DNA of 64,000 nucleotides from Gemmatimonas sp. (GTDB taxonomy: Bacteria > Gemmatimonadota > Gemmatimonadetes > Gemmatimonadales > Gemmatimonadaceae). Shown one piece after another: positions 17,999 to 27,307 of the stretch (positions are counted from its first letter, which is position 1; every line of letters starts with the position of its first letter). The notes below the pieces were generated by a model. The model was not told the origin of the DNA. It saw only the letters and a list, made by a program, of their open reading frames with translations, and searched no databases. The stretch spans positions 25,453 through 89,452 of the forward strand of contig NZ_JANPLK010000006.1 in the NCBI RefSeq assembly GCF_031426495.1, given 5' to 3'. The position numbers and the translations under genes are program-made.

Positions 17999-19033
17999 GT
18001 GACTGCTCCGGCCCCCTCCACGTCCGAACTCGACCGTCTCGACGACGGCGCCCTTGCCGATCGCCTGCAAGGCGCCGGTCAACGCATCGCGAGTGAATTG
18101 CGCAAAGTCATCGTGGGTCAGGACGTCGTGGTGGAGCAAGCGCTGATCGCGCTCTTCGCCGGCGGCAACTGTCTGCTGGTCGGCGTCCCCGGTCTCGCCA
18201 AGACCCTGTTGATCTCCACGCTGGCCCGTGCGCTCGACCTCAAGTTCTCGCGCATTCAGTTCACACCCGACCTCATGCCCAGCGATGTCACGGGCACGGA
18301 TGTGATTCAGGACGACCCGACCACCGGTCAGCGCCGCTTGGCTTTCATGCCCGGCCCCGTGTTCGCGAACGTGCTGCTGGCCGACGAAATCAACCGGACG
18401 CCGCCGAAAACGCAGGCGGCACTCCTGGAGGCCATGCAAGAGCGTCGCGTGACCGTGCAGGGACGCACCTACGAGCTCGACAAGCCGTTCTTCGTGTTCG
18501 CCACGCAGAACCCAATCGAGTTGGAAGGCACCTATCCGCTGCCGGAAGCCCAGCTCGATCGCTTCATGCTGGAAGTCATGCTCGACTACCTCCCAGAAGA
18601 AGACGAAGTCGCGGTGGTGAAGTCGACCACCTCGCTGCCGCCGGAGGCGGTGCAGTCGGTGGTGTCGAAAGAAGAGATCCTGGCCTATCAGCGCGTCGTG
18701 CGTCGCTTGCCGATCGCTGATGCCGTCACGCGGTATGCCGTGAAGCTGGTGCGCACGTCGCGCCCGGGCGAAGGCGCGCCCGACTACGTGACGCAGTTCG
18801 TGTCGTATGGCGCCTCGGTGCGCGCGGCACAGGCGCTGGTGTTGGGTGCCAAGGCGAGGGCGCTGCTGCAGGGCCGAGCCAGCGCCAGCTTCGAAGATGT
18901 GCGAGCCCTGGCGCGTCCCGTCTTGCGGCATCGTGTGCTGGTGAACTTCACGGCGCAGTCAGAGCGGGTGACCACCGATTCGCTCATCGGGCGTCTGCTC
19001 GAGAGCGTGCCGCTGCCCCGCTCCTCGCTCTGA
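17999..19033 (+). CDS. MoxR family AAA+ ATPase
   Basis: Cytosolic AAA+ chaperone of 344 aa (GTG start at 17999). Walker A is GVPGLAKT (about residue 61) and Walker B is LLADEINR (about 127), followed by sensor motif FVFATQNPIE and a helical lid ending in RHRVLVNF. MoxR proteins act with VWA-domain partners to mature or insert metal-dependent or envelope complexes, and the next two genes encode such partners. It begins after the DUF4159 gene with a GGAACTAG spacer, so it is probably in the same transcript. Confidence 0.95.
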   Translation: MTAPAPSTSELDRLDDGALADRLQGAGQRIASELRKVIVGQDVVVEQALIALFAGGNCLLVGVPGLAKTLLISTLARALDLKFSRIQFTPDLMPSDVTGTDVIQDDPTTGQRRLAFMPGPVFANVLLADEINRTPPKTQAALLEAMQERRVTVQGRTYELDKPFFVFATQNPIELEGTYPLPEAQLDRFMLEVMLDYLPEEDEVAVVKSTTSLPPEAVQSVVSKEEILAYQRVVRRLPIADAVTRYAVKLVRTSRPGEGAPDYVTQFVSYGASVRAAQALVLGAKARALLQGRASASFEDVRALARPVLRHRVLVNFTAQSERVTTDSLIGRLLESVPLPRSSL

Positions 19034-19040
19034 GCGATTC

Positions 19041-19940
19041 GTGGCCACCGCCCCCGCGTCTTTTCTCGACCCTGCCATGCTGGCGCGCATCTCCGATCTC
19101 GCGCTGTTGGCGCGCACGGTCGTGGACGGCTTCATGCACGGCCAGCACCGGTCGTTGCGCAAAGGCTCGTCGTTGGACTTCGCCGAGCATCGCTCGTACC
19201 AGCCCGGTGACGATCTGCGTCGCATCGACTGGCGCGTGTATGGGCGTACTGACCGGTTCTACATCAAGGAGTACGACGCCGACACCAACGCCGGCGTTAT
19301 CTTCGCGCTTGATGCGTCGGGTTCGATGGACTTCGGCAGCGGCGCAGTCACCAAGTTCGACTACGCGCGCTTCCTGGTGGCATCATTGGCCTGGTTGTCG
19401 AAGTCGCAGGGCGATCGCATCGGTCTGGCCACGTTCAAGGAAGAGCTGGTGGATGTCGTGCCGCCCTCGGTGCGTCATCTGCAGCTGCTGTTGCACACCT
19501 TGGCGCGCGCCACGGCGGCGGGGCCGAGCCGGCTGGTGCACTCCATCAGCCGTATCGGACATCTCACCACGCGCACCGGCATCGTGGTGCTTGTCACCGA
19601 CTGCTACGAACAGCCGGAGGCACTCGGACGCGCGGTGGCCGCGCTGCGCATGGGCGGGCACGATGTGATCGTGTTTCATCTGGTCGATCCGGCGGAGAAG
19701 CAGTTGCCCGGCGACATGCCGGCCACGTTCGAAGACGCCGAGAGCGGCGCGCTGTTGCCGCTCCGACCCGGCGAGCTGCGCGAGAAGTACAACACGTTGA
19801 TTACCGCGCACCATGCGGCGTTGCAGGAGCGCTTCACCAGCGCCGGCGCCGACTACGTCCGTCTCGACACGAGCGAACCTCTCGACCGTGCCCTCCACGC
19901 CTACCTCGACGCGCGGCTCGCCCGCAGTCGGGTACGCTGA
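19041..19940 (+). CDS. DUF58 (VWA-like) protein
   Basis: 299 aa, GTG start 7 bp after the moxR stop. It has the DUF58 signature SYQPGDDLRRIDWRVYGRTD (about residues 52-71) followed by IKEYDADTNAG and a VWA MIDAS motif DASGSM. DUF58 proteins are the usual direct partner of MoxR ATPases. There is no signal peptide or clear transmembrane helix, so it is probably a cytosolic adaptor. The likely role is metal-dependent binding of a client presented to MoxR; the client is unknown. Confidence 0.93.
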   Translation: MATAPASFLDPAMLARISDLALLARTVVDGFMHGQHRSLRKGSSLDFAEHRSYQPGDDLRRIDWRVYGRTDRFYIKEYDADTNAGVIFALDASGSMDFGSGAVTKFDYARFLVASLAWLSKSQGDRIGLATFKEELVDVVPPSVRHLQLLLHTLARATAAGPSRLVHSISRIGHLTTRTGIVVLVTDCYEQPEALGRAVAALRMGGHDVIVFHLVDPAEKQLPGDMPATFEDAESGALLPLRPGELREKYNTLITAHHAALQERFTSAGADYVRLDTSEPLDRALHAYLDARLARSRVR

Positions 19941-19966
19941 CGATCGACTAACCGGGTCACGCGCGC

Positions 19967-22048
19967 ATGGGCATCGGATTCCTCGTTCCTGCATTTCTGG
20001 CCGGACTCGCCGCGTTGGCGATTCCGCTGCTGATGCATTTGCGGCATCGCGACAAGGACCGGCCGTACCGGTTCCCGTCGCTGATGTTCCTCGAGCAACT
20101 GCCCATTCGCACATCGCAGCGTCAGCGCATCACCGACTGGCCGCTACTGCTGTTGCGCGCGCTGGCGGTGGCCGCGCTCGTCTTTGCGTTTGCCCGCCCC
20201 GTACTGACCGATCGCGCCGCCGCCGGCGGCGACACGCGTCGTAAGGCGGTGGTCGTGGTGATCGATCGCTCACTCAGCATGGGCTATCAGGGCGTGTGGC
20301 CGCGGGCGCTCGATTCGGCCCGCGCGGTGGTGAACGCACTCGGCGCTGGCGATCGCGTGGGTGTGATAGCGTATGACGATGCCTCCGAAGTGCTGCAGCG
20401 TTTGAGCGACGACAAAACGCAGGCCATCGCCGCGATCTACACGCTCAAGCCGATGTCCCGCGGCACACGATTGGCGCCGGCGTTGCGTACGGCGCGCCAG
20501 ATGCTGCTCGATGCACCGTTCGCGGCGGCTGAGATCATCGTGATTTCCGACCTCCAGCGGGCGGGCGCGGCCGGCATTGCCGGTATCGATCTGCCAGCCG
20601 GGGTGAAGTTGCGCAGCATTCCCGTGGGGGCGGCCACGCGCGCCAACAGTGCCGTACGCGTGATCGAAGCGCGTCGGGTGATGGATGGCTCGCGGTCACT
20701 GCTCGCGGTGAAGGCGCGCGTGCAGTCACACGAACTGCCGAGCGCGCGCATGGTAAAGGCGCGGCTCACCGTGAACGGGCGTGACGCGGCGCGCAGTGAT
20801 GTGTCGCTGCAGCCCGATGGCGAAACCGTCGTGACATTCGCGCCAGTGCCCGCCCCCGATGATGCCGTGGCACTGCTGGTGTCGCTCGAGCCCGATGCGC
20901 TGGTGGCCGACGACACGCTGCACGCGGTGGTGCCGCGCGACGACGCCGTGCGGGTGGCGCTGGTGTCACCGTCAGCAGGCGCGGCCGGGGAAGCGCTGTT
21001 CATGGAGCGCGCACTCGCTATCGGCGCGGCGCCCGCCATTCAGATCGATCGCCTGGCTTCGGCCCCGGTCAGTCGCGAGGCGCTGGCCCGCACGAGTCTG
21101 ATCGTGTTCTGGGATATGCTGCCGTCGGCGTCGTCGGTGGCCGCACTGCAGGACTACATCACCAAGGGCGGTGGTGTCGTGATCGCTGCCGGCTCGCGAC
21201 TCGCGGCACAACGTGGCGACAACTTGCCGCTGCTGCCAGTGCGCATGAGTGGACTGGCCGACCGGTTGGCCGATCGCGGGGGGACACTGCGCGATGTGCG
21301 CATCGAGCATCCGCTGTTCACTCCGTTCCGCGAAGTGCCGGATGCGCTGAGTTCGGTGCGCTTTCTGCGCTATCCGCGGGTGGATCTTGTCGGCCCCGTT
21401 GATGTACTGGCGCGCTTCGATGATGGGCTCCCTGCCGTACTCGAACAGCGTATCGGCGAAGGCCGCTTAGTCGTGCTGACCGTACCGCTCGATGCGCAAC
21501 GCAGTGACTTCCCGCTGCAGCCGGCGTTTCTGCCGTTCGTCCGGCAACTGGTGTTGCACACGTCCGGCCGTGATGCCGTGCCACTCTGGCGCGCCACCAG
21601 CGAGAGCTGGTCGCTGTCGCCGTCGGTGAACGATCCGGTGGTGCGCGCGCCGGATGGCACACTAGTGCGGCCGCGGGCCGACTCACTGGGTACCGCGGTG
21701 CCGCTGGCCGATGCCGGCGTGTATGAGGCGTTCGCAGTGAGTGCCACCGGGACGGCCGTAGGTCGCGTAGCTGCCAATGCGCCGGCCAGTGAATCCGAGC
21801 TCACGCCCATGGACACTACCGAGCTGTTGCTGGGCGTGCGCGACGCCGAGCCTGGCACGATGGTGTCGAACGCGCCACCGACGACGGCCGAGCTGGAGCG
21901 CCGTCAGAATCCGTGGCGGGTACTGTTGATCATCGTGGCGTTGGTGCTCGTGGTCGAAACCATCATGGCCACGCGCGGATGGCGCGCCGTGGCCCGACGT
22001 GTCCGTCCTGTTCCTCCCGTGTCCTCTTCCGACCGGAGCCCCGCATGA
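19967..22048 (+). CDS. BatA-like membrane protein with VWA domain
   Basis: 693 aa. The N-terminus is the BatA_N helix pair (FLVPAFLAGLAALAIPLLMH and a second helix around residues 55-80), with the conserved RFPSLMFLEQLP between. A VWA domain follows (VVVIDRSLSMGYQG, then a Thr/Asp MIDAS set), then a region like an amidotransferase fold (DYITKGGGVVIAAGS) and a last transmembrane helix near residue 655. It is the membrane member of the MoxR/DUF58/BatA trio. Its TGA overlaps the ATG of the DUF4175 gene. Confidence 0.9.
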   Translation: MGIGFLVPAFLAGLAALAIPLLMHLRHRDKDRPYRFPSLMFLEQLPIRTSQRQRITDWPLLLLRALAVAALVFAFARPVLTDRAAAGGDTRRKAVVVVIDRSLSMGYQGVWPRALDSARAVVNALGAGDRVGVIAYDDASEVLQRLSDDKTQAIAAIYTLKPMSRGTRLAPALRTARQMLLDAPFAAAEIIVISDLQRAGAAGIAGIDLPAGVKLRSIPVGAATRANSAVRVIEARRVMDGSRSLLAVKARVQSHELPSARMVKARLTVNGRDAARSDVSLQPDGETVVTFAPVPAPDDAVALLVSLEPDALVADDTLHAVVPRDDAVRVALVSPSAGAAGEALFMERALAIGAAPAIQIDRLASAPVSREALARTSLIVFWDMLPSASSVAALQDYITKGGGVVIAAGSRLAAQRGDNLPLLPVRMSGLADRLADRGGTLRDVRIEHPLFTPFREVPDALSSVRFLRYPRVDLVGPVDVLARFDDGLPAVLEQRIGEGRLVVLTVPLDAQRSDFPLQPAFLPFVRQLVLHTSGRDAVPLWRATSESWSLSPSVNDPVVRAPDGTLVRPRADSLGTAVPLADAGVYEAFAVSATGTAVGRVAANAPASESELTPMDTTELLLGVRDAEPGTMVSNAPPTTAELERRQNPWRVLLIIVALVLVVETIMATRGWRAVARRVRPVPPVSSSDRSPA

Positions 22049-25000
22049 GTCCCGACCGTCAGCTCCTTACCACACTCGGCGCGCTCCGCCGCCAGTGGCG
22101 CCAGCGTATTCTCCTCGAGTCGCTGGTGTGGATCGGGGCATCGGTGTTGTTGGCCGTGCTGGCCACGATGCTCGTGCTCACGCTGTTCAGTGGCGACGGG
22201 CGGGCGCCGATCATCGCGCGCGTGGTCGGCTACGCGCTGATCGCGGCGGCGTTCATCCGCGGGCTGGTGCTGCCGCTCATGCGGCGCGCCAGTGACGAGC
22301 GATTTGCGCTGTACGTGGAAGAACGTGCTCCGCAACTCAAGCAGGCGCTGATCACGGCCGTGCAGGAAGCACACGTGCCGGAGAGCGAGCGACAGTCGGG
22401 GGCGTTGTCGGCGCGGTTGATGTCGCGGGCGAGCGCAGCGATAGCCCCACTGCAACAGCGCGCGGCGTTGGAGCGTCCGCGCATGGTGCGCGCCGGGCAG
22501 ATGCTGGGTGGTGTGTCCGCGGTGGCCGTGCTGATGTTCGTGGCAGGTCCCGCGCGCTTACGCGAAGGCGCCAAGCTGTTGTTCGTGCCCTTCGGTACGG
22601 CCGAAGCGGCGGTGCCGGTGCGCGCGCTCAGCATCGAGCCGGGCAACGTAGCGGTGCCGCGTGGTGGTGCGATTGAAGTCCATGCGACGTTGGTGGGTTT
22701 CGCCGCCGACGGCGCGGAGCTGGTGTTCCGCAGCGATTCCGCCAGTGAATGGCAGCGACTGCCCATGAGCCCCGAAGCCGACTCGTCGCGTTTCCGCTCG
22801 CGGTTGTTCGATATCACCAAGCCCACCGAGTACTACGTGGAGTCGGCCGACGTGCGGTCGCCCACCTACACGCTCACGGTGAACGACCTGCCGGCGGTGT
22901 CGAACGTGTCGCTCGACCTCAACTTCCCGGCGTATAGCGGCATGCCGGCCGAGCACGTGGAAGACGGTGGCGACGTGGCGGCGATCATGGGCACCACCGT
23001 CGTGGTGCACGCCAAGGTCACCCGCAAGGTGGCGAGCGGCGTGCTGCGCTTCGACGATGGCACCACAACACCGATGACAATCGAAGGTGACAGCGCAGTA
23101 GCCGGTCGTTTCAAGGTCACGAAAAGCGGATTTTATCACGTGGACCTGATCACCACCGACGGCACCACGGTGGCCGGTTCCGTGGAGTACGTGATCGATG
23201 CGATTCCCGATCGCGGGCCGCGCGTGACCATCGAGGAGCCGGGGCGCGACACGAAGGCGTCGAACACCGATGAAGTCACCGTAGCGGTGCAGGCCAGTGA
23301 TGACCTTGGCGTGGTCGCGCTCGAGCTGCGCTATCGCGTGAATGGTGGCCCTGAGAAGCGCATCGTGATGCAGGACAGCACGACGCGCCGGCCGCGCGAT
23401 GCACGCGCCGCGCACACGCTGTTCCTGGAAGAGATGTCGCTGGTACCGGGCGACCTGGTAGCGTATCACGCCGTGGCGAAGGATGGATCGGGCCACAGCG
23501 GCAGCAGCGATGTCTACTTCCTCGAAATCCGACCGTTCTCGAAGGACTATCGTCAGGCCGAACAGCAGGGCGGCGGTGGCGGTGGTGGTGGTCCGCAGGG
23601 TGAGTCGCCGGAAGGATTCGTGGCCCGGCAGAAGGAGGTGGTGGCCGGCACCTTCAATTGGCTGCGTGACAGCAGCAGCACCGTCGATAAGAAGCGTCGC
23701 GAGAACATCACCACGCTCACGATTGCCGAAGGACGTCTGCGCGAGGAAGTGACGAAGCTGGCAAATAGCCTGAAGGAGCGCGGCCTGGCGGCCGGCGACA
23801 CGATGTTCGCCAAGATCCGCGTGGAAACCGAAGCGGCAGCGGCCACGATGAAGCTGGCCGAAGAGCAGCTGGGTCGCGGCCGTGGTACCGACGCCCTGCC
23901 GTTGGAGCAGAAGGCATTGCAGCATCTGCAGCGCGCCGAAGCGCTGTACCGCGACGTGCAGGTGCAAATGGGCGGTGGTGGCGGAGGCGGCGGTGGTGGT
24001 GGTGGTGGCGGACAGAAAGCCGAAGACCTCGCCGACCTGTTCGAACTCGAGAACGACAAGCTGCGCAACCAGTACGAAGCGGTGCAGCAGCAGTCGCAGT
24101 CGCAACAGAGCGCGCAGCAAGCGGTCGACGAAACGCTGGAGAAGTTGCGGCAACTCGCGCAGCGTCAACAGCAGGAGAACGAGCGCATGCAGCGTCAAGC
24201 CGAAGCCATGCGTCAGCGTTTGGGCCAGCAGCAGGGCGGCGGCGCGGCGGGCAGCAGTGGCGGTGCATCATCCAGCAGTGGCCGCGGACAGCAAGGTGGA
24301 CAGCAAGGCGGACAGCAGGGCGGACAACAGGGCGCGCAGGGACAGCAGGCCAATAGCGGCGCGCAGCGCGAGCTGGCGCGTCAGGCCGAGGAAGAAGCAC
24401 GCCGATTGGAGCGCTTGTCGCGTGAGCAGAACAATCCCGAACTCGGCAACGCCGCGCAGCGCCTGCAGCAGGCGGCCGATGCCATGCGTCGCGCGTCGAG
24501 CGGATCAGCGGCGCAGGGTAATGCGGCGCTCGAGGAGCTGAACCGGGCAGCACGCAATCTCGAGGGCACGCGCTCGAACGAACTGAATCGTGGTGTGCAG
24601 CAGTTGGCCGAGCGCGCGCGGGATCTGGAGGCGCGTCAGCAGGAGATCGCCGAGGGCGTGAAGCAAATGCAGGGGGCGGCGCCAAACACGCGCAACGAAC
24701 AGCAGCGGCGGTTGGGCGAGCAGAAGGACGCGTTGGGCAACGACGTGCGAAAGCTCGAAGCGGACGCCGATCGGTTGGCGCGTGAAGCGCGTCGCGATCA
24801 GCCCAAGGCGGCCGGCAAGTTGGGCGAAGCGGCGGAAACGATTCGCGACACGCGGGTGGCAGACAAGATCGACTTCAGCAAGCAGGTGATTCGCGGCGGC
24901 TCGGCCGAGTACGCGTCGCAGTTCGAAGGCCAGATCGGCGAGAATCTGAAGGACGTGGCGGAGCGGCTGCGGGCGGCCACGGGCGCGATGTCGGGCGAGT

Positions 25001-25755
25001 CGGCGGCGCGGACACAGGAACGCACGCTGGAGCGCACGCGGGCGCTGGTGGAGGGACTGGAGTCTCTGCGCGAGCGCGTGGCCGATAAACAAGGCCAGCA
25101 GGGGGGCCAGCAGGGCTCACAGGGGCAGCAAAGCGGCCAGCAAGGGAAGCAGGGCCAACAAGGCGGCCAAGGGCAACAGAGCGGCCAGCAGGGGCAAGGA
25201 CAGGGCCAGCAGCAGGGTCAGGGGCAAGGGCAAGGCCAGCAGGAGGGCCAGGGACAAGGTCAGGGCCAGCAAGGCGGCCAACAAGCAAACGGCGGAAGCG
25301 GCGGCAATGCGAACGGCGCGCCGCGCGCTGGCGGCATGCCCAATGGCAGCATGCCCTCCGGGCAGGCGTCGCCCACCGGCAACGACGGTGGCATGATGCC
25401 GTCGGGCACGCCGGAACAGTTCGCGCGTGAATTCCGGTTGCGTCGCGAGAACGCCGAGGGCCTCCGTCGCGAAGCCGCCGCGCAGGGCGTCGACACCCGT
25501 GAACTCGATCGCGCCATCGAAGGACTGCGTCAGCTGGAGAACAGTCGCGCGTTCGGCGACCCGAAGGGGCTCGACCAATTGCAGACGGCGATGCTCGAGC
25601 GCCTCAAGAACTTCGAGTTCGCGTTGTATCGCTCGGTGGGACTGGGTGCCGATGGACGGCCGGCGGCGGGTGCTCGCGCGGCGGCACCGGCGGAGTATCG
25701 CGCGTTGGTCGAGGAGTACTACCGCGTGTTGGCGGGGTCGAAGCGGCGTCCGTAG
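22045..25755 (+). CDS. DUF4175 family large membrane/coiled-coil protein
   Basis: 1236 aa from the overlapping ATG at 22045. Two or three transmembrane helices lie in the first 175 residues, then Ig-like beta-rich domains (to about residue 500), then a very long helical region. That region carries poly-Gly runs and two Gln/Gly-rich tracts (about residues 745-770 and 1015-1080) of GGQQ/GQGQ units, separated by charged coiled coil. DUF4175 proteins normally sit at the end of MoxR/DUF58/VWA operons; the tracts here are long. It probably spans the periplasm as a scaffold; function is unproven. It is the last gene of the block and is followed by a convergent gene. Confidence 0.9.
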   Translation: MSPDRQLLTTLGALRRQWRQRILLESLVWIGASVLLAVLATMLVLTLFSGDGRAPIIARVVGYALIAAAFIRGLVLPLMRRASDERFALYVEERAPQLKQALITAVQEAHVPESERQSGALSARLMSRASAAIAPLQQRAALERPRMVRAGQMLGGVSAVAVLMFVAGPARLREGAKLLFVPFGTAEAAVPVRALSIEPGNVAVPRGGAIEVHATLVGFAADGAELVFRSDSASEWQRLPMSPEADSSRFRSRLFDITKPTEYYVESADVRSPTYTLTVNDLPAVSNVSLDLNFPAYSGMPAEHVEDGGDVAAIMGTTVVVHAKVTRKVASGVLRFDDGTTTPMTIEGDSAVAGRFKVTKSGFYHVDLITTDGTTVAGSVEYVIDAIPDRGPRVTIEEPGRDTKASNTDEVTVAVQASDDLGVVALELRYRVNGGPEKRIVMQDSTTRRPRDARAAHTLFLEEMSLVPGDLVAYHAVAKDGSGHSGSSDVYFLEIRPFSKDYRQAEQQGGGGGGGGPQGESPEGFVARQKEVVAGTFNWLRDSSSTVDKKRRENITTLTIAEGRLREEVTKLANSLKERGLAAGDTMFAKIRVETEAAAATMKLAEEQLGRGRGTDALPLEQKALQHLQRAEALYRDVQVQMGGGGGGGGGGGGGGQKAEDLADLFELENDKLRNQYEAVQQQSQSQQSAQQAVDETLEKLRQLAQRQQQENERMQRQAEAMRQRLGQQQGGGAAGSSGGASSSSGRGQQGGQQGGQQGGQQGAQGQQANSGAQRELARQAEEEARRLERLSREQNNPELGNAAQRLQQAADAMRRASSGSAAQGNAALEELNRAARNLEGTRSNELNRGVQQLAERARDLEARQQEIAEGVKQMQGAAPNTRNEQQRRLGEQKDALGNDVRKLEADADRLAREARRDQPKAAGKLGEAAETIRDTRVADKIDFSKQVIRGGSAEYASQFEGQIGENLKDVAERLRAATGAMSGESAARTQERTLERTRALVEGLESLRERVADKQGQQGGQQGSQGQQSGQQGKQGQQGGQGQQSGQQGQGQGQQQGQGQGQGQQEGQGQGQGQQGGQQANGGSGGNANGAPRAGGMPNGSMPSGQASPTGNDGGMMPSGTPEQFAREFRLRRENAEGLRREAAAQGVDTRELDRAIEGLRQLENSRAFGDPKGLDQLQTAMLERLKNFEFALYRSVGLGADGRPAAGARAAAPAEYRALVEEYYRVLAGSKRRP
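24283..24350 (+). repeat. GGQQ-encoding minisatellite in DUF4175 gene
   Basis: Imperfect tandem 12-bp units (GGACAGCAAGGC-like) encode GGQQ repeats. Unit number may vary between strains. Confidence 0.7.
25090..25290 (+). repeat. Gln/Gly tandem tract in DUF4175 gene
   Basis: About 200 bp of degenerate units based on CAGCAGGGCCAG, encoding GQQGQ-type sequence. It is low complexity on both DNA and protein level. Confidence 0.75.
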
Positions 25756-25762
25756 ATCGCCG

Positions 25763-26932
25763 TCAGGCGCCGGGTCGCCGCGCCCGCGTCGGCCGCGCGA
25801 ACAGCTGTCGTTCCGGCGCGTCATCGAGCTGCCGTGGCTCCGGTGGCGCAGTGGCACCGTGCGCCGCCATGGGCGTCAGCCACGACGAAAGCCACCAGCG
25901 ATAGCGCTCGTCCTGATGCAGCGCCAGGAAACGCGGCCCGGCCCCGGACATCGCCGACGCCGTGAACGGCAACATCGCGCTCTGGATATACCGTCCGCGC
26001 TCGTCGTAGTAGTCGAGCACGCGCCCCTGAGTGTCCGATTCGAGTCCCACCAACACCACAAAGCCGCCGTCCACGATGGCGGCATCGACCACGAAGGGCT
26101 GCCGCAGGCGCGCGCTATCGGTCGCACGGCCAACACGCTCGATGGTGAGCGGCGGCCCCGAATCACCCGGCGCCCGCAGCGCGGTGAGCTGTGGCGACGC
26201 ACCGGTGCTGGGGTCGACGGGCCCACTCACGATCAGCACTTCACGATCGGTGAGCAACAGACACCGCCGCGCGTCTCCATTGCCCCACCGCACCCGCGAC
26301 GACGCCGCGACCGTGAGACGGTGTCGACCCACCAACGCGTCGTCCTTCGGGCTCGCCGTGAGCGTGAACGCTTCAAGCACGGTTCGCTGCCCGAGCGTGC
26401 GCACATGCAACAGCGTGGCCGGTGACAGCGTGCAGAGCTTGCCGCTGCCCCCGCGCAGCAGCGGGAGCTCACGACGAAACATGAAGCCGCCAATCGACTC
26501 GCGTACCAGCGTGCTGGTGGCGCTATCGATCACATCGACCTGACCATCGTCGGTAATGCGCGACAGTTCGGTAGGAGCAATGATGTCGCGCGGAACCGCC
26601 GCGTTGAGCACCGAGTCGATCCGCGCCGGACGCGTGGCCAGCAACATCCCGCGCCGATTCAGCTCGAACAGCGAAATGCGCATGGGTGACTCCTGCAACA
26701 GCGCCACCGTAGTACCACCGGCCCGAAACACGAGCGGCACCATCGTGCTGTCGGTGTGCTCCGTGATGTCGGTGCGCCATTCCTCGCGCTTCGCCGGATA
26801 AATCGTGCGCGTCGCCATCGCCGCCCGGAGTTCGGGCGGAGCCTCGTCACTCACCGGCTCCGTACGATCACACGCCAGCACACCTGCCGGCAGTGCGCAC
26901 ACCAGCAGAAGGCGCGCGATTATCCCCCGCAC
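25763..26932 (-). CDS. Predicted six-bladed beta-propeller-like lipoprotein
   Basis: From GTG 26932 the product is 389 aa, starting with a hydrophobic leader and a lipobox (GVLAC). The rest is beta-rich and ends with blade-like strands (GRVLDYYDERGRYIQSAMLP) that resemble the six-bladed propeller proteins common in this phylum. Enzyme motifs are absent. The frame stays open to 27010, but the lipobox supports the shorter start. It overlaps the end of a small Cys-rich secreted ORF by about 13 bp, which suggests translational coupling. Function is unknown; a binding or sensing role on the periplasmic face is inference. Confidence 0.6.
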   Translation of the reverse strand: MRGIIARLLLVCALPAGVLACDRTEPVSDEAPPELRAAMATRTIYPAKREEWRTDITEHTDSTMVPLVFRAGGTTVALLQESPMRISLFELNRRGMLLATRPARIDSVLNAAVPRDIIAPTELSRITDDGQVDVIDSATSTLVRESIGGFMFRRELPLLRGGSGKLCTLSPATLLHVRTLGQRTVLEAFTLTASPKDDALVGRHRLTVAASSRVRWGNGDARRCLLLTDREVLIVSGPVDPSTGASPQLTALRAPGDSGPPLTIERVGRATDSARLRQPFVVDAAIVDGGFVVLVGLESDTQGRVLDYYDERGRYIQSAMLPFTASAMSGAGPRFLALHQDERYRWWLSSWLTPMAAHGATAPPEPRQLDDAPERQLFARPTRARRPGA

Positions 26933-27171
26933 ACGTTCCAGCGGACCACAGTCTCGTCGTTGCACCGATACGTGCAGAAGCCGCACTTGTTGCCCGCGAT
27001 GTTCGTGCACGCGCCGTAGCCCGGTACCCGTGCGAACTGCGGGCAGCGGCGCGTCTGGGCTTGCGACTGAACGTGCGCCGACGCCGACACCAGCAACGTC
27101 AGCAGCGACAGGGCGGCATATCGGACTCGGCGGCTACAGCACATGGCCTTGAGCGTTGGGTGGTTTCGCAT
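26920..27171 (-). CDS. Small secreted Cys-rich peptide
   Basis: 83 aa. A signal peptide (VRYAALSLLTLLVSASA, cleavage near QSQA) precedes a mature part of about 43 residues with six Cys: RRC, GAC, NKC, GFC, YRC and NVC, the last ending WNVCGG. An internal ATG at 27144 is a possible start. The signal peptide, Cys spacing and overlap with the following propeller-like lipoprotein gene argue for a real gene despite its size. I do not recognise the family. A disulfide-stabilised ligand or toxin-like peptide is possible but unproven. Confidence 0.6.
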   Translation of the reverse strand: MRNHPTLKAMCCSRRVRYAALSLLTLLVSASAHVQSQAQTRRCPQFARVPGYGACTNIAGNKCGFCTYRCNDETVVRWNVCGG

Positions 27172-27253
27172 CTCCGTGAACTACGGGGTGGTACGAAAGT
27201 CGGCAAGGCCGGATCGTCGCGGCGCGCATTGGCTCGCGCGCTCGCCCCCGTGC

Positions 27254-27286
27254 ACTCCTTTCCTCCAAACCTCTGTGTGATCGGTT
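27254..27286 (-). repeat. Dispersed palindromic repeat, partial copy
   Basis: Read on the minus strand this begins GAACCGATCACACAGAGG, the same end as the copy at 5625. The other half is absent, so it is a truncated copy next to the full one. Confidence 0.5.
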
Positions 27287-27307
27287 CAGCGAGGCCACCT
27301 GCCGATT

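Noticed and set aside
17210..18931. 573-codon minus-strand frame opposite DUF4159 and moxR
   Set aside because: Translation is His/Arg/Gln rich with no motif, and both sense genes are well supported.
22558..24198. 546-codon minus-strand frame opposite the DUF4175 gene
   Set aside because: Its His- and Leu-rich pattern reflects antisense reading of the Gln/Gly repeats, not a protein.
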